Assembly (NCBI GenBank): GCA_949752735.1
Contig: OX457047.1
Span: 36,095,824-36,159,823, forward strand
Reading direction: 5' to 3'
DNA: 64,000 nucleotides
Origin: Lumbricus terrestris
Taxonomy: Eukaryota; Annelida; Clitellata; Crassiclitellata; Lumbricidae
Part shown: positions 10,765-21,647 of the stretch, piece by piece
How positions within the stretch are numbered: the stretch's first letter is position 1
Layout of the letters: every line of letters starts with the position of its first letter
The notes under the pieces: generated by a model
Told to the model about the DNA's origin: nothing
What the model saw: the letters and a program-made list of their open reading frames with translations, nothing else
Database searches by the model: none
Translations under genes and position numbers: made by a program

Positions 10765-12935
10765 ATAAGATAGGATAGGATGAGATGAGACAAGACAAGA
10801 CAAGGTAAGGGAAGGCAATGGAAGGCAAGGCAAGACAAGACAAGACAAGGTAAGGGAAGGCAAGGGAAGGCAAGGCAGGCAAGACAAGACAAGACAAGGT
10901 AAGGGAAGGCAAGGGAAGGCAAGGCAAGACAAGACAAGGTAAGGGAAGGCAAGGGAAGGCAAGACAAGACAAGACAAGGTAAAGGAAGGCAAGGGAAGGC
11001 AAGGTAAGGGAAGGCAAGGGAAGGCAAGGCAAGACAAGACAAGACAAGGTAAGATAAAGCAAGAGAAGGCAAGGCAAGACAAGACAAGACAAGGTAAAAG
11101 AAGGCAAGGGAAGGCAAGGCAAGGCAATACAAGACAAGACAAGACAAGGTAAAGGAAGGCAAGGTAAGGGAAGGCAAGGGAAGGCAAGGCAAGACAAGAC
11201 AAGGTAAGGGAAGGCAAGGGAAGGCAAGGCAAGACAAGACAAGACAAGGTAAAAGAAGGCAAGGGAAGGCAAGGCAAGGCAATACAGGACAAGACAAGGT
11301 AAGGAAAGGCAAGGGAAGGCAAGGCAAGACAAGACAAGGTAAGGGAAGGCAAGGGAAGGCAAGGCAAGACAAGACAAGGTAAGGGAAGGCAAGGGAAGGC
11401 AAGACAAGACAAGACAAGGTAAAGGAAGGCAAGGCAAGGCAAGGTAAGGGAAGGCAAGGGAAGGCAAGGGAAGGCAAGGCAAGACAAGACAAGGTAAGGG
11501 AAGGCAAGGGAAGGCAAGGCAAGACAAGACAAGGTAAGGGAAGGCAAGACAAGACAAGACAAGACAAGACAAGGTAAAGGAAGGCAATGCAAGGTAAGGG
11601 AAGGCAAGGGAAGGCAAGGCAAGACAAGACAAGGTAAGGGAAGGCAAGGGAAGGCAAGGCAAGACAAGACAAGGTAAGGGAAGGCAAGGGAAGGCAAGGC
11701 AAGACAAGACAACACAAGGTAAAAGAAGGCAAGGGAAGGCAAGGCAAGGCAATACAGGACAAGACAAGGTAAGGAAAGGCAAGGGAAGGCAAGGCAAGAC
11801 AAGACAAGACAAGGTAAGGGAAGGCAAGGGAAGGCAAGGCAAGACAAGACAAGGTAAGGGAAGGCAAGGGAAGGCAAGACAAGACAAGACAAGGTAAAGG
11901 AAGGCAAGGCAAGGCAAGGTAAGGGAAGGCAAGGGAAGGCAAGGGAAGGCAAGACAAGACAAGACAAGGTAAGGGAAGGCAAGGCAAGACAAGACAAGGT
12001 AAGGGAAGGCAAGACAAGACAAGACAAGACAAGGTAAAGGAAGGCAAGGCAAGGTAAGGGAAGGCAAGGGAAGGCAAGGCAAGACAAGACAAGGTAAGGG
12101 AAGGCAAGGGAAGGCAAGGCAAGACAAGACAAGACAAGGTAAAAGAAGGCAAGGGAAGGCAAGGCAAGGCAATACAAGACAAGACAAGGTAAGGGAAGGG
12201 AAGGCAAGGCAAGACAAGACAAGACAAGACAAGATAAGACAAGGTAAGGGAAGGCAAGACAAGACAAGACAAGACAAGGTAAAGGAAGGCAAGGCAAGGT
12301 AAGGGAAGGCAAGGGAAGGCAAGGCAAGACAAGACAAGGTAAGGGAAGGCAAGGGAAGGCAAGGCAAGACAAGACAAGACAAGGTAAAAGAAGGCAAGGG
12401 AAGGCAAGGCAAGGCAATACAAGACAAGACAAGGTAAGGGAAGGGAAGGCAAGGCAAGACAAGACAAGACAAGACAAGATAAGACAAGGTAAGGGAAGGC
12501 AAGGGAAGGCAAGGGAAGGCAAGACAAGACAAGGCAAGACAAGACAAGACAAGACAAGACAAGGCAAGACAAGACAAGACAAGGTAAGAGAAGGCAAGGA
12601 AGGCAAGGGAAGGCAAGACAAGGCAAGACAAGGCAAGACAAGACAAGGCAAGACAAGACAAGACAAGACAAGGCAAGACAAGACAAGACAAGGTAAGAGA
12701 AGGCAAGGGAAGGCAAGGGAAGGCAAGACAAGACAAGACAAGGCAAGACAAGACAAGGTAAGAGAAGGCAAGGGAAAGCAAGGGAAGGCAAGACAAGACA
12801 AGGCAAGACAAGACAAGACAAGACAAGACAAGGCAAGGCAAGACAAGACAAGGCAAGGCAAGGCAACGCAACGCAACGCAAGGCAAGGCAAGACAAGACA
12901 AGACAAGACAAGACAAGATAAGATAAGAGACAATT
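10765..12935. repeat. 2.2-kb pentanucleotide array (AAGGC/AAGAC/AAGGT/AAGGG) with higher-order structure
   Basis: Every five bases is a variant of AAGNN (AAGGC, AAGAC, AAGGT, AAGGG, occasionally AATAC). The variants occur in repeated blocks, for example AAGACAAGACAAGGTAAGGG then AAGGCAAGGGAAGGC, so a higher-order repeat several pentamers long is superposed. The period of 5 leaves all three minus frames open for over 700 codons (Cys-Leu-Pro-Leu-Val repeats). These are not genes. Confidence 0.97.
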
Positions 12936-13136
12936 GCAAAAACACAGCGATGGCTTTCGATTGTTTGCTCAAAGCCTACTTTTCTGTACTTATTATTTCA
13001 GGTATATGTATTATTAGCAATAATAAATTAATTTATTATAATAAGTCCAGCCATACAATTATTTCAGCAGCTCGTCATGGTCGTAATTACCGGAGTGTTA
13101 TTCAGCACACGTCGAAGAAATTAACCGTAAAGAAGA

Positions 13137-13438
13137 CAGTGGCGGCGCCAGGATTTCAGTTTTGGGGGGGGCCGAAACCTCGACCGAAATCTCGTGAAAA
13201 TTTTCCATTTTCGCCGCCAAAATTTCTGACGACCTTTTTTATTTAGTCATCGACCGGAATCTCGTGAAAATTTTCCATTTTCGCCGCCAAAATTTCTGGA
13301 CGACTTTTTTTTTTTTTTAGTCATCGACCGAAATCGTTGATAATTCGACTGTGAAAATTTTCGGACGACCCTTTTTTTAGGGGGGCTGAGCCTCTTGTAG
13401 GGGGGCTTAGCCCCCCAGACCCCCTAGCGCCGCCACTG
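13137..13438. mobile_element. hAT-like MITE with CAGTGGCGGCGCCAGG termini
   Basis: Inverted termini CAGTGGCGGCGC and GCGCCGCCACTG bound 302 bp. A perfect 8-bp target duplication AAAGAAGA flanks it (13129-13136 and 13439-13446), diagnostic of hAT-type insertion. The interior contains two copies of the TGACGAC, T-run, AGTCATC module. The same family occurs inside the 44.6-46.9 kb element. Confidence 0.92.
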
Positions 13439-13860
13439 AAAGAAGATTAGACCAATTAGGCCTAACTATTCCAGAGAATTTTGGGCAGGTCAAGAGTAAA
13501 ACAGGCAGTATGTCAAATGACCGACCGCGACCTATGTATGTCGACGCCGCCACTTATTATAATTTGCAATTTTCAAAGGGTGAAAATGAAAATGTTCAGA
13601 GTGAAACCTGTTTGTTTCGAAGTCCGGAACGGTCAAAATAAGACCGCCCACTAGCTCTCACTTATGGGGCTTCTGTGAATTGCGCGATCTATCAAAAGTG
13701 GTGCTTGTAAACATAATAATTGTTATGATTTCTCTGCCAGCAGGATGTATCTCGCTTATATCAGGCAGCTAAAACTTTCATGCAGGCATCTCATCTTCAT
13801 TATAATACACGATGGTGCGACACAAACAACAGATCTAGTGTGTCTGTCTCTTCTCCATTA
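13439..13860. other. Spacer, nothing recognised
   Basis: No exon, RNA gene or repeat recognised apart from one AGGCCTA word near 13457. Confidence 0.5.
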
Positions 13861-14650
13861 GGCCAAAAAAATAATGTTGTGTTTCCGGTAACAGAGCTCT
13901 AAAAATTGGGTAGGTAGGTCGAAAAATAGTTGTATTTTGGTAAAATATTTTTATACAGTGACTATCCGAAAAATTATACCCAACTACTCTTTTTTGCATA
14001 AAGGTACACGCTGCAACAAAGTACGTGTTTTAAGCAAGTATAAACTGCCTATTTTCCCATTTGCTGCACCTAAAATTGCTCTAGAAAACAATTCTATTAA
14101 TTTCATTTTGTTGACATCTTTTCTGGTAAGATAAAGTGGGAAGGGAAGGGGAAGATGAGTGCGAACAGAACATCACTGCTAGGGGTCGTTCCAGACTGGC
14201 AGAGCCAGTGACTAGTTACACCTAGAGGTTGCTAGATTTATTTTCCCTAGTCACCGTTAGAGGTGGCTCAAGTGAGAATGATAAGGCTAGAGGTTTCTCA
14301 AGACTGGCAACCAGGAAGTAGTTAGACAGGCGTGAAACTCTAAGGCAATGTCACTGTAAATAAAAAAAAAGTACAAAAAAATTTCCGAGTCGCGGCCATA
14401 AAAGTGAGTCGGTCGGGTTACCGGAAGCACAATTTTTTTGGCCTAAGATAAAACTCTTTACGGAAGGCAATGTCACCGTATTGTGTCAATAAAAAAAATT
14501 AATTTTTAAAATTAACAAAAAAATTTAATTTTTTTAATTAACAAAAAAATTCATAAATTTTTTAAAATAAAATTTCACAAAATTATTTGAGTCGCGGCAA
14601 TGAAAGAGGGTCGGTCGGGTTACCGGAAACACAACATTATTTTTTGGGCC
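13861..14650. mobile_element. PIF/Harbinger-like non-autonomous element with duplicated right end
   Basis: The left end GGCCAAAAAAATAATG continues GTGTTTCCGGTAAC, and the right end is its inverse (GTTACCGGAAACAC ... TTTTTGGGCC). TTA flanks both sides (13858-13860, 14651-14653). GGCC-type termini with a 3-bp TWA duplication are the Harbinger signature. A second, imperfect right terminus (GTTACCGGAAGCAC ... TTTGGCC) lies at about 14418-14445. Segments 14340-14446 and 14455-14650 are related, so the right end is duplicated. No transposase frame remains. Confidence 0.78.
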
Positions 14651-15005
14651 TTAGCCTGTGCGAATTCCTGACCGATAATGTTAGCAATTTTTTTGCTAAC
14701 ATTCACTTAAACGATGTAGATGGGTAGACTATAATTATTGACTGTGGATGATCCAGTCCAACATTTATAGGCTATAGTCTGCAACAATCATTTCTGTGTA
14801 GCCTAACTTCGCTGAATGGATCGATGTGGGTGAAGCAGAAGGCAATGAGTCATGCTGGGTTCTGAATGATCACTATTCAATAGAAATGATACAATCGTTC
14901 GTAACTAGGCCTATATAATATATAGGCCTAGTTGCATATTATGCAGAACTCGTAGTGGAGTGTGTATGCAAGTGAGTATGTACCTACAATTGAATATATA
15001 CGTAC
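14651..15005. other. Spacer, nothing recognised
   Basis: Short unique-looking stretch with two AGGCCTA words near 14908 and 14925. Confidence 0.4.
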
Positions 15006-15315
15006 ATATATACAATTTACACACACACATATATATATATAAGTGTATGGCGCATATATATACATATATATATATATGTATGTGTGTGAGGCGTGTGTGG
15101 GTGTGTGTATGCGCACGTGTGTGTGTGTAGGTGTATGGGCGTGTGTGCATGTGTAGTTGTGTGCATGTGAGTGCATGTTTGTTTGTATGTGCGTGTATGT
15201 ATGTGCGTGTATGTATGTGCGTGTCTGTGTGTCTGTGTGTGTCTGTGCATGTGCGTGTGCGAGCGTGTGTATGTCTTTGTGTCTGTGTGCGCGTGTGTGT
15301 GTGCGCGTGTGTGAG
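15006..15315. repeat. TG/TATG-rich microsatellite
   Basis: AT-alternating at 15028-15080 then TG-rich with TATG and TGCG variants. It lies immediately downstream (minus-strand sense) of the coiled-coil exon and so would be intronic. Long Cys/Val and His/Thr frames here are artefacts. Confidence 0.93.
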
Positions 15316-15328
15316 TGAGTCTCTATAC

Positions 15329-15511
15329 CTTCTGCTTGAGGCATTCAACGGCTGCCCTGACTCGACAGACTTCCTTCTCGAGGTCCTTCGTGCGGCACTT
15401 GAGCTGCTGGTTCTCGCAGGCCAGCTGGTCTCTCTGGCGACCGTAGCACTCGTTACAGCTCGTCAGCTGGCAGATCTGTCGGTTGAGCGAGACGAGGCAA
15501 CAACGCAACGA
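15329..15511 (-). CDS. Internal exon of a coiled-coil protein (gene not identified)
   Basis: On the minus strand the segment begins after a pyrimidine-rich GTTGTCGTTGTCAG acceptor and ends at AAG followed by the donor GTATAG. Its 183 bases encode 61 residues in one phase-0 frame, and an in-frame stop appears at once in the intron. The peptide has [13 protein letters not shown], then [21 protein letters not shown] and ends AAVECLKQK, a Glu/Lys/Leu heptad pattern typical of a coiled coil, with unusually many Cys. No catalytic motif is visible. I found no partner exon, so the gene is unnamed and its extent unknown. The exon sits between a TG microsatellite and an 80-bp minisatellite, both intronic. 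Confidence 0.6.
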
Positions 15512-15534
15512 CTGACAACGACAACAAACATAGC

Positions 15535-15860
15535 AACACAATATTGTAGCAACAATACGTAGCAACAACAACATAATTATGACAACGCATTATAGCGACA
15601 ACAACAAAGCTGCATAGATACAATACAATACAACAACACGTAGCAACAACATAATTATGACAACGCATTATAGCAGCAATAACATAGATCTATAGATACA
15701 ATACAATACGACAACACGTAGCAACAACACAATCCTGGCAACGCATTATAGCAACAACAACATAGATGTATAGATACAATACAATACAATACGAAAACAC
15801 GCGCACGTAGCAACAACACAATTCTGGCAACAGCATCACACAATAGCAATACTCTGTAGC
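15535..15860. repeat. Minisatellite of about 75-80 bp, about four units
   Basis: Units combine GACAACGCATTATAGC, ATAGATACAATACAATAC and ACACGTAGCAACAACA. The array directly precedes, in minus-strand sense, the acceptor of the coiled-coil exon. Its CAA/TAG-rich plus strand supplies the pyrimidine-rich minus strand near the splice site. Confidence 0.88.
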
Positions 15861-15974
15861 ACCAGCATAGCATTCGCAGTTAAAATAAAGTCGTTTGTTA
15901 ACTCTGCATACTCTTCAGAAAGCGCAATAAATCGATTTATTCCACAATTTATATTTACAATAATTATTGATACA

Positions 15975-16540
15975 CTAGCTGGGGTACCCGGCGTTTCCCG
16001 GGAAATTTAGGATTCGCCTAGCTCCTGACCAATCCCCTACTTCCCCACCCTTACTTCACCCCATTCCCACTCCTATTTTCCACCCCACTTATTTTCCCCA
16101 TCCCACTCACCACCGACCCCCTAACCCGCCGACCCACCTTGCCTCCACCTCTCTGGGGTACTCGGCATTGCCCAGTAAATTTCGGTTTTGGCCCATCCGA
16201 ACCCGCTCCAACCGCCCGCTCCCCACCGCCACTACGTCCAACCCCACCACACTCCGACCTACGTTGGGTGCGAACTCCTCTGGGGTTCATAACCGGCACG
16301 CCACCCGTGCAATTTTGTTTTATCGGAAACTTTGTTCCCTCCCCCTAATAATGCCCTGCCCCACCTGGCCCCTGCCGGGGCGGGGTGTGTGTTGGGTGGG
16401 TGCGAAGTGACCCCGGTAGCACTCTCTCGATAGCTGCAACGTTTCAGGTGAATAACTGTGAAACTATGGCAACGGAATGGAAATAGTTAAAGTTAGGGTT
16501 TTCGGTCCCCACCCTGGCCCCCATGGTGGTAGCGCTAAGG
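15975..16540. mobile_element. Repeat family R (GGGGTACCCGGCGTTGCCCGGG type), copy 1
   Basis: Begins AGCTGGGGTACCCGGCG and contains a second divergent start (GGGGTACTCGGCATTGCCC at about 16155), a CCGGCACGCCACCCGTG word at 16290, and ends near CCCACCCTGGCCCCC. The same start, middle and end words occur in the 62.17-63.65 kb repeat. It is dispersed; class is undetermined and no coding frame is visible. Confidence 0.7.
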
Positions 16541-16815
16541 TTACAGTAGAAAGGCTACAGTAGAAAGATTACAGTAGAAAGATTACAGTAGAAATATTGT
16601 TAATAATATCAACAATATTTCTACTGTAATCTTTCTGATTATTAATATTATTAATAATCAATATTATTAATTATTGATATTATTAATAATATTATTATTA
16701 AATTAATAATCAATATTATTAATTATTGATATTATTAATAATATTATTATTAAAGTAATTATTAGAAAGCTTGCAGTAGAAAGGGGGCAGTAAGAAAGAT
16801 TACAGTAGAAAAGTT
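16541..16815. repeat. TTACAGTAGAAAGA tandem repeat, hairpin and ATT/AAT-rich duplicated tract
   Basis: Four tandem copies of TTACAGTAGAAAG lead into a perfect inverted repeat: AAAGATTACAGTAGAAATAT (about 16567) pairs with ATATTTCTACTGTAATCTTT (about 16614). A long ATATTATTAATTATTGATAT palindromic stretch follows and is itself duplicated (about 16645-16690 and 16705-16755). The motif reappears once at about 16797. Confidence 0.85.
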
Positions 16816-17930
16816 TCTGTGACATCCCCTTTTCATTAACCCTATTACGCTATCGTAAAACTTCTATCCAGCAGGCCAAAGTAAGTTATCCCAGATCCTT
16901 TAATCTTGCACAGGAGGAAACTCTTCTAAGAGCCACCATCAATGCAGCAGTGCAGCTGCAGGTCTTGCATTTTTTTAAACAGACAATAATAGGCAGACAA
17001 GTTTACTTGTGGGCGTCTATAGTTCTACACACAAAGGTGTAAACTTGAAAACTCGTAATTTTTGCACCTCGATTTCTTTATGAACACTCGAAGTGATTCA
17101 AAGCAAAGAAAGGTTGTTTAGTACCAGGTCAGAGTCCAAGAAGGCGGACCAAGCAGCGCCTTCTCGTACGGTGAACGACAGGCTTAACAAGAATGAATGG
17201 CGTTTATGGCAATGTGGCTGCGCGAAACGCAAAGGAAATATGAAACCTTAAGCGTCAGCGCTGCCGCAAGGGAGTTAAAAACACGTCAAGTTTAATGCTG
17301 TGCTATGTTCAATCAAGCGCTAAGTTGGGCATCCATCATCTTCAGTATAAATAGCATAGTATGTAGAGTGTAGACTATATATAATATACATGTATAATAT
17401 AATATATATATATATGTATATATATATATATTGCAAAGAGACCAAGAGGCAGTTTAATGACCCGTGCATTTTGCATGCGTATATCACACTAACTTAACCG
17501 AATTTTATCGGCCATTCTTGAGAGTCTTAGACGCAAAAGTCAATGCAACTGGGCGGTGGGCAGGCTAGCTTAAAATAGCACACAAGGTCTGGTTCGGTGC
17601 AAAGCCAGATTAAGATGTAGGGCTTGTAGGCTTAGGCATATGGGTGGTTTACGGGTTCGGCCCCACCCCACTCCCACCCAAATAAGTGATTTCCAATTTT
17701 TCTAAAACTGATTATGAGCACTTTACGTCCCTGTCTATTGAAATTCCTTATTGGAAACCCCCCGAAATTATCTGGCAATGCTTCCGCAAAGGCATGCGGC
17801 AGAACGCAGCACTCGCGACCCAGCCGTCCAGTTGGGAGGCCGACAGGGAGTGAGTAGCAGTAATCTAGTCGGGCAGTGATGGATGAGAGGATGAATGTAA
17901 CAGTGGCATCTGGAGTAAGCGATCAAGCAA
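16816..17930. other. Intergenic, nothing recognised; AT run at 17380-17432
   Basis: No convincing exon. A TA-dinucleotide-rich run lies at 17380-17432. Otherwise unique-looking. Confidence 0.5.
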
Positions 17931-17934
17931 CAGC

Positions 17935-18095
17935 GCGTAGCTGGTGTAACTGTTGTAACTGGTGTAACGGTGTAGGCCTAACTGGTGTAGCTGGTGTAAC
18001 TGGTGTAACCTGTGCAGCGGGTGTAACGGGTGTAACTGGTGTAGCTGGTGTAACTGGTATAGCTGGTGTAACTGGTGTAACTGGTAGCAGTGCTT
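17935..18095. repeat. 9/18-bp minisatellite (GGTGTAACT / GGTGTAGCT)
   Basis: About sixteen near-identical 9-mers. The period divisible by 3 keeps frames open (Gly-Val-Thr on plus, Leu-His-Gln on minus). Not a gene. Confidence 0.93.
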
Positions 18096-18544
18096 AGCCA
18101 TAGTGTGCGAAATTGAATTTCCATTGCGCCAGTCATTAAGCTGGTTTAACTGATGTGGCTTTTGTGTGCATGGCTCTCAGAAATTTTGGGTAGGCCTATT
18201 TACATTAGGCCTTCATTACATAACATTGCATTAGGCTACATTACAAGATACCACTGTGTATGTTTTTATGAACGATTGACCATCTTTAGAAAGAAATGTT
18301 TAAACGTCAACAACATACTATTGTGGCAACTTCCAAATTCTGAAGAAAACCGAAAAGCTTACAAACCTCGTATTTTTCTTCGAGACAACGTCGCTTCTCC
18401 CTCAGACTACAAATTTCCTACAAGAGCAGCAAAAAGTACCGTAAAACCATCTATGCAGATGACGTGCAAGCCTACCAGCATTGCCGCGCCTCTGACTCTG
18501 CTGCGACTATCCGGGCTATGCAGGACTGTACTCAGAAATTTTGA

Positions 18545-18940
18545 GGTGAGTACACGCTGCTGCCTGTGGAAAAAAAATCGACTTTTTGTGCGAAAAATCT
18601 CTGACGACTTTTTTTAGTCATCAAATTGTTTCAGACGGACGATTTTCTATTTTTCACCCCAAAACCCTTCAATTATGGCGTCAAACGCTCAACTTGTGTG
18701 AATGCTTCCTTCATAAAACGCGATTTTTTTTCACGATTTTTTCATGCATAATTATAGTCTACCTAGACGCTCTTTGTGAGGTGAGTATAGCCTATTATAC
18801 GCTGTGTACCCGCGTATATCCTCGTTATCGGAGGTGAGTATACGATGCCGTTTTTTCCCGGAGGCGAGTAGGCTATACACCGTATACCCGCGTATACCCT
18901 TGAGTACAGCCCTGTACAGTAACTATACTGCTCTGTTGCA
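18545..18940. mobile_element. Insertion inside the L2-like LINE
   Basis: The reverse-transcriptase reading is interrupted here by a non-coding block. It contains the TGACGACTTTTTTTAGTCATC module and, at its right side, repeats of GAGGTGAGTATA and TATACCCGCGTATA. The latter word recurs inverted near 25020. Exact ends and target duplication were not resolved. Confidence 0.55.
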
Positions 18941-19207
18941 GCTTTGTCATGGAAGCTTTGGGACCTGGATGTCGTCCAATCCACTCCGCCTCAACTCTTT
19001 AGAAACTCAATTCATTTGGCTTGGCACCCGCCAGCAGCTGGCAAAGCTATTTATGACAGGTATTGTTGATGCCTTTCCTGCTTTTGTCTTCTCAACCAGA
19101 GTCCGTGACCTTGGACTCTGAACCAAGAGCTCACTTTTGCTCCACACATTCACTCTCTCAGCCGTGGCTGTTATTATCAACTCTTCAACTGCGTCAACTA
19201 CGCACTG

Positions 19208-19485
19208 TTTTTTTTTAAATATTCGTTTATTCAAATTCAATCTGACACACCGCAGAACGATTACAGGTACAAGTTATACGAAATACGGCAAGCTTCGCAC
19301 GACACGCAGGTCGGCTACAACAGGTTCGGTAACTTAACACTAATGGCCTAAGTGTTGGAACGCTCCTGATCGGTCAAGCCAGGAGTGGGAGGGCTATCTT
19401 TATTTTTAGCAGAACCCGAGTCAAGCAACACAACAGCAAAGCGCCACTGGCAGCTAACAGAAAATTCAAATAAATTATTTTCTGT
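19208..19485. mobile_element. Second insertion inside the L2-like LINE
   Basis: LINE homology stops at ACTACGCACTG and resumes at CGCTCGCTTACTCC. The inserted block begins with a nine-T run, as expected for the A-tail of an antisense retroposon. I could not assign it to a family. Confidence 0.45.
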
Positions 19486-20216
19486 TGCTCGCTCGCTTAC
19501 TCCTACTGCTGCTGCAACCCTTGTCCATTCTTTTTTATCACCAGACTTGACCACTGCTGCTCTCTCTATGCTGGCCTACCAATTGCCAGTCTGAGTTGCC
19601 TTGATCGCGTCCTGCGCTCTGCAGCCCGCCTTACGCCTTATTGGCCGCATACCCAAATTCAGCCACATCTCTAGCCATATGCGTGACGTTCTCCACTGGC
19701 TCCCATTCAAGCAGCAAATTGAGGATAGGATATCTACTCTAGTCTGGCACTGCATGTTAGTCCTTGCTCCTGCCTACCTTTGTGAGCTCTGTAGCCCTAC
19801 TTTTAGTTCTCACCATTTCCGCTCCCTTCGTTCAACTGAACAAAGTCTGTTCTCAGTCCCTTTTGCTCGAACTTCCACTATGCAGAACTGCGCTCTCTCG
19901 GGAATGGCCTTCCTCTGGCCCTCCGCTCTCTTTCTAAAAATCCTTCTCAGACTTTCCTCTCTCACCTTGTAACAGTTTTATTTAGCCGCGTTGAAGTTGG
20001 GAGCGCCTCTGAGTAGCCCCATCAAAGAGGCGTTATATAGATGCATCTAATGAATGAATCTATCGCGGTGGGACTAAAGCACACGTCGTACTCGCCAGAG
20101 GCGTCAGAAACTCTGCACCAGCATCGAACACAATATTAGGAAGCATTATTATTTATTTATTTCTATTCGCTAGAGTGGCATCCATATTGTATAGACTTTA
20201 TAGCAGTGCTGTCCAG

Positions 20217-20344
20217 CCTAACTCCGCCACTGACTGCACTATGCCAGTGCCAGTCCCAAGCCTGTATGAAGGATGAGGGCGTCGCTAATGGTCTTTGATA
20301 CTACACAGTGACGTTAAACTGCAACTACTACTACTACTTCTTCT
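20217..20344. mobile_element. Small insertion within the left hAT terminus
   Basis: About 130 bp bracketed by the 8-mer GCTGTCCA on both sides, where the hAT terminus should run unbroken into ACCTGCGGCCCGCG. The inserted sequence ends GACGTTAAACTGCAACTAC followed by CTA/CTT units, resembling a retroposon 3' tail. Confidence 0.6.
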
Positions 20345-20869
20345 GCTGTCCAACCTGCGGCCCGCGATTTCAAGTGGCCCGCCCGAGTTCAAGGTTTACC
20401 CTTTGCGTAGAATGAAGTAGCCTAAAGGACAAAGTCAGTGGTCGACTTGAACGCTTATTTTTCATTGATGTTGCAACGGTTACCGGAGTTTGGACAGCTA
20501 CCTGCATGGTGGTCAAGCCGACAACTATATAGGGGCCAAGGTCCAATAATCTCTCTTTCTATCCCTGGGGTTAGGACCCCGTAGTCTATCAGCTGATCGA
20601 CACACCGCTTCTGGCCTTAACAACTCTTATTCATGCACTGAACTAAGCAGACCGTCCCAAACTCTTCGCTCAAAGTCAGCTACTGAGATATGTCTACAGA
20701 ATATTCCTACAGAGTTCCAGCACGTCTACAGTGGCTGTAGCCGTTCCACTTTAGAGATAGTCCGGTTCAAGTCCTAAAGGTTTGAATGAAAGACCAAAGT
20801 ATCTTCAGGATCGACAAAATGGCGATGTCCTGGGTTCTTTTTTCTTGGCCGATGAATATGACTGTCTTT

Positions 20870-21647
20870 CATGGGCGGAGACTTGGGCGGAGACGGGGGG
20901 AGGGGGGGAACGACCGACCGAAGATTTTGGTCGGACGAATGGCTGAGTCAGCGACGAAATTTTCCATTTTTGCCGGTGACACGAAACGGAGTATCCCCCC
21001 TGAAAGCTATCCGGGGGGATGAATCAATCTATCCCCCCGGATGGAATTAACCGGTCTATACTATCCGGGGGGATGAACCATTCTATCCCCTTTTTTTGAA
21101 AAATGAGCATAATAAAAACATTTATGCTGTAATCAAAATTTAAAGTGACTCTAATTGTTTTAAGTGTCCTAAGAAATGCTCAGATAAAGGCAACTCGAAT
21201 TTATTTAGTAACTCTTGAGTGTTTTTAAGTGTTTTAAATGTTTTAAGTGCTCTAAAAACCGGGCAAAACAAATTATCTAGTATGAATAAACATACCTGTT
21301 AGTGTCATTGTTCAAAACAAAGCAGATGAAAATTAATTTGCAAAAGAAAATACACGCGGAAGCGGTTTTTTCGACTTTTTTTAATTTGGGAGGATACAAT
21401 TAATACGGGGGATACTCTATTTCGTGACACTGGCCAAAAAATTTGATGACTTTTTTCAGTCATCCGTCCAAAAATGTCGACGAAACCCCAATATTATCTG
21501 CGCCAAAAAAGTTTTTTTAGTCATCACTTCTAACATGACATGTCCTAACGCTTAAGGATTGGGGGGGGGACAAATGCATGGGCCGTCCCCCACCACATTA
21601 ATTGAGAGGGACCGTCCCTCTGTCTCCCCCCTAAGTCTCCGCCCATG
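20870..21647. mobile_element. hAT-like MITE with CATGGGCGGAGAC termini, carrying family X inside
   Basis: Inverted termini CATGGGCGGAGACTTGG and CTAAGTCTCCGCCCATG. The flanks CTGTCTTT and CTGCCTCT agree at 6 of 8 positions. The interior has the T-run/AGTCATC module near 21445 and 21513. About 450 bp of family X (about 20970-21433) is inserted in it. The same MITE family has a clean copy at 36785-37140. Confidence 0.75.
20970..21433. mobile_element. Family X element (copy 2, nested)
   Basis: The termini GGTGACACGAAACGGAGTATCC and GATACTCTATTTCGTGACACTGG are inverted; the interior shows TATCCGGGGGGATGA repeats and TTTATGCTGTAAT. It is inserted in a hAT-like MITE that is itself in a larger hAT element. 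Non-coding. Confidence 0.75.

Larger units (their letters stand above)
18430..20062 (+). pseudogene. Decayed L2/CR1-like LINE, 3' half of reverse transcriptase and 3' tail
   Basis: Fragments of one reverse-transcriptase frame are readable in order. First comes an IYADDVQAYQ catalytic box (YADD at 18452-18463) ending in an RAMQDCTQKF segment. After an insertion come WMSSNPLRLN, ETQFIWLGTRQQLAKL and STRVRDLGL. After a second insertion come RSLTPTAAATLVHSF, LDRVLRSAARLIGRIPKFSHIS and DVLHWLPFKQQIEDRI. The tail GGGAGCGCCTCTGAGTAG with a GCGTTATATAGAT-type end and TGAA units is typical of L2-like elements. Stops, frameshifts and two foreign insertions (about 18545-18940 and 19208-19485) show it is dead. 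Confidence 0.85.

Noticed and set aside
10640..12972. Three minus-strand frames of over 700 codons (Cys-Leu-Pro-Leu-Val repeats)
   Set aside because: A pentamer array without stop-generating words is open in all frames; the protein is only the repeat.
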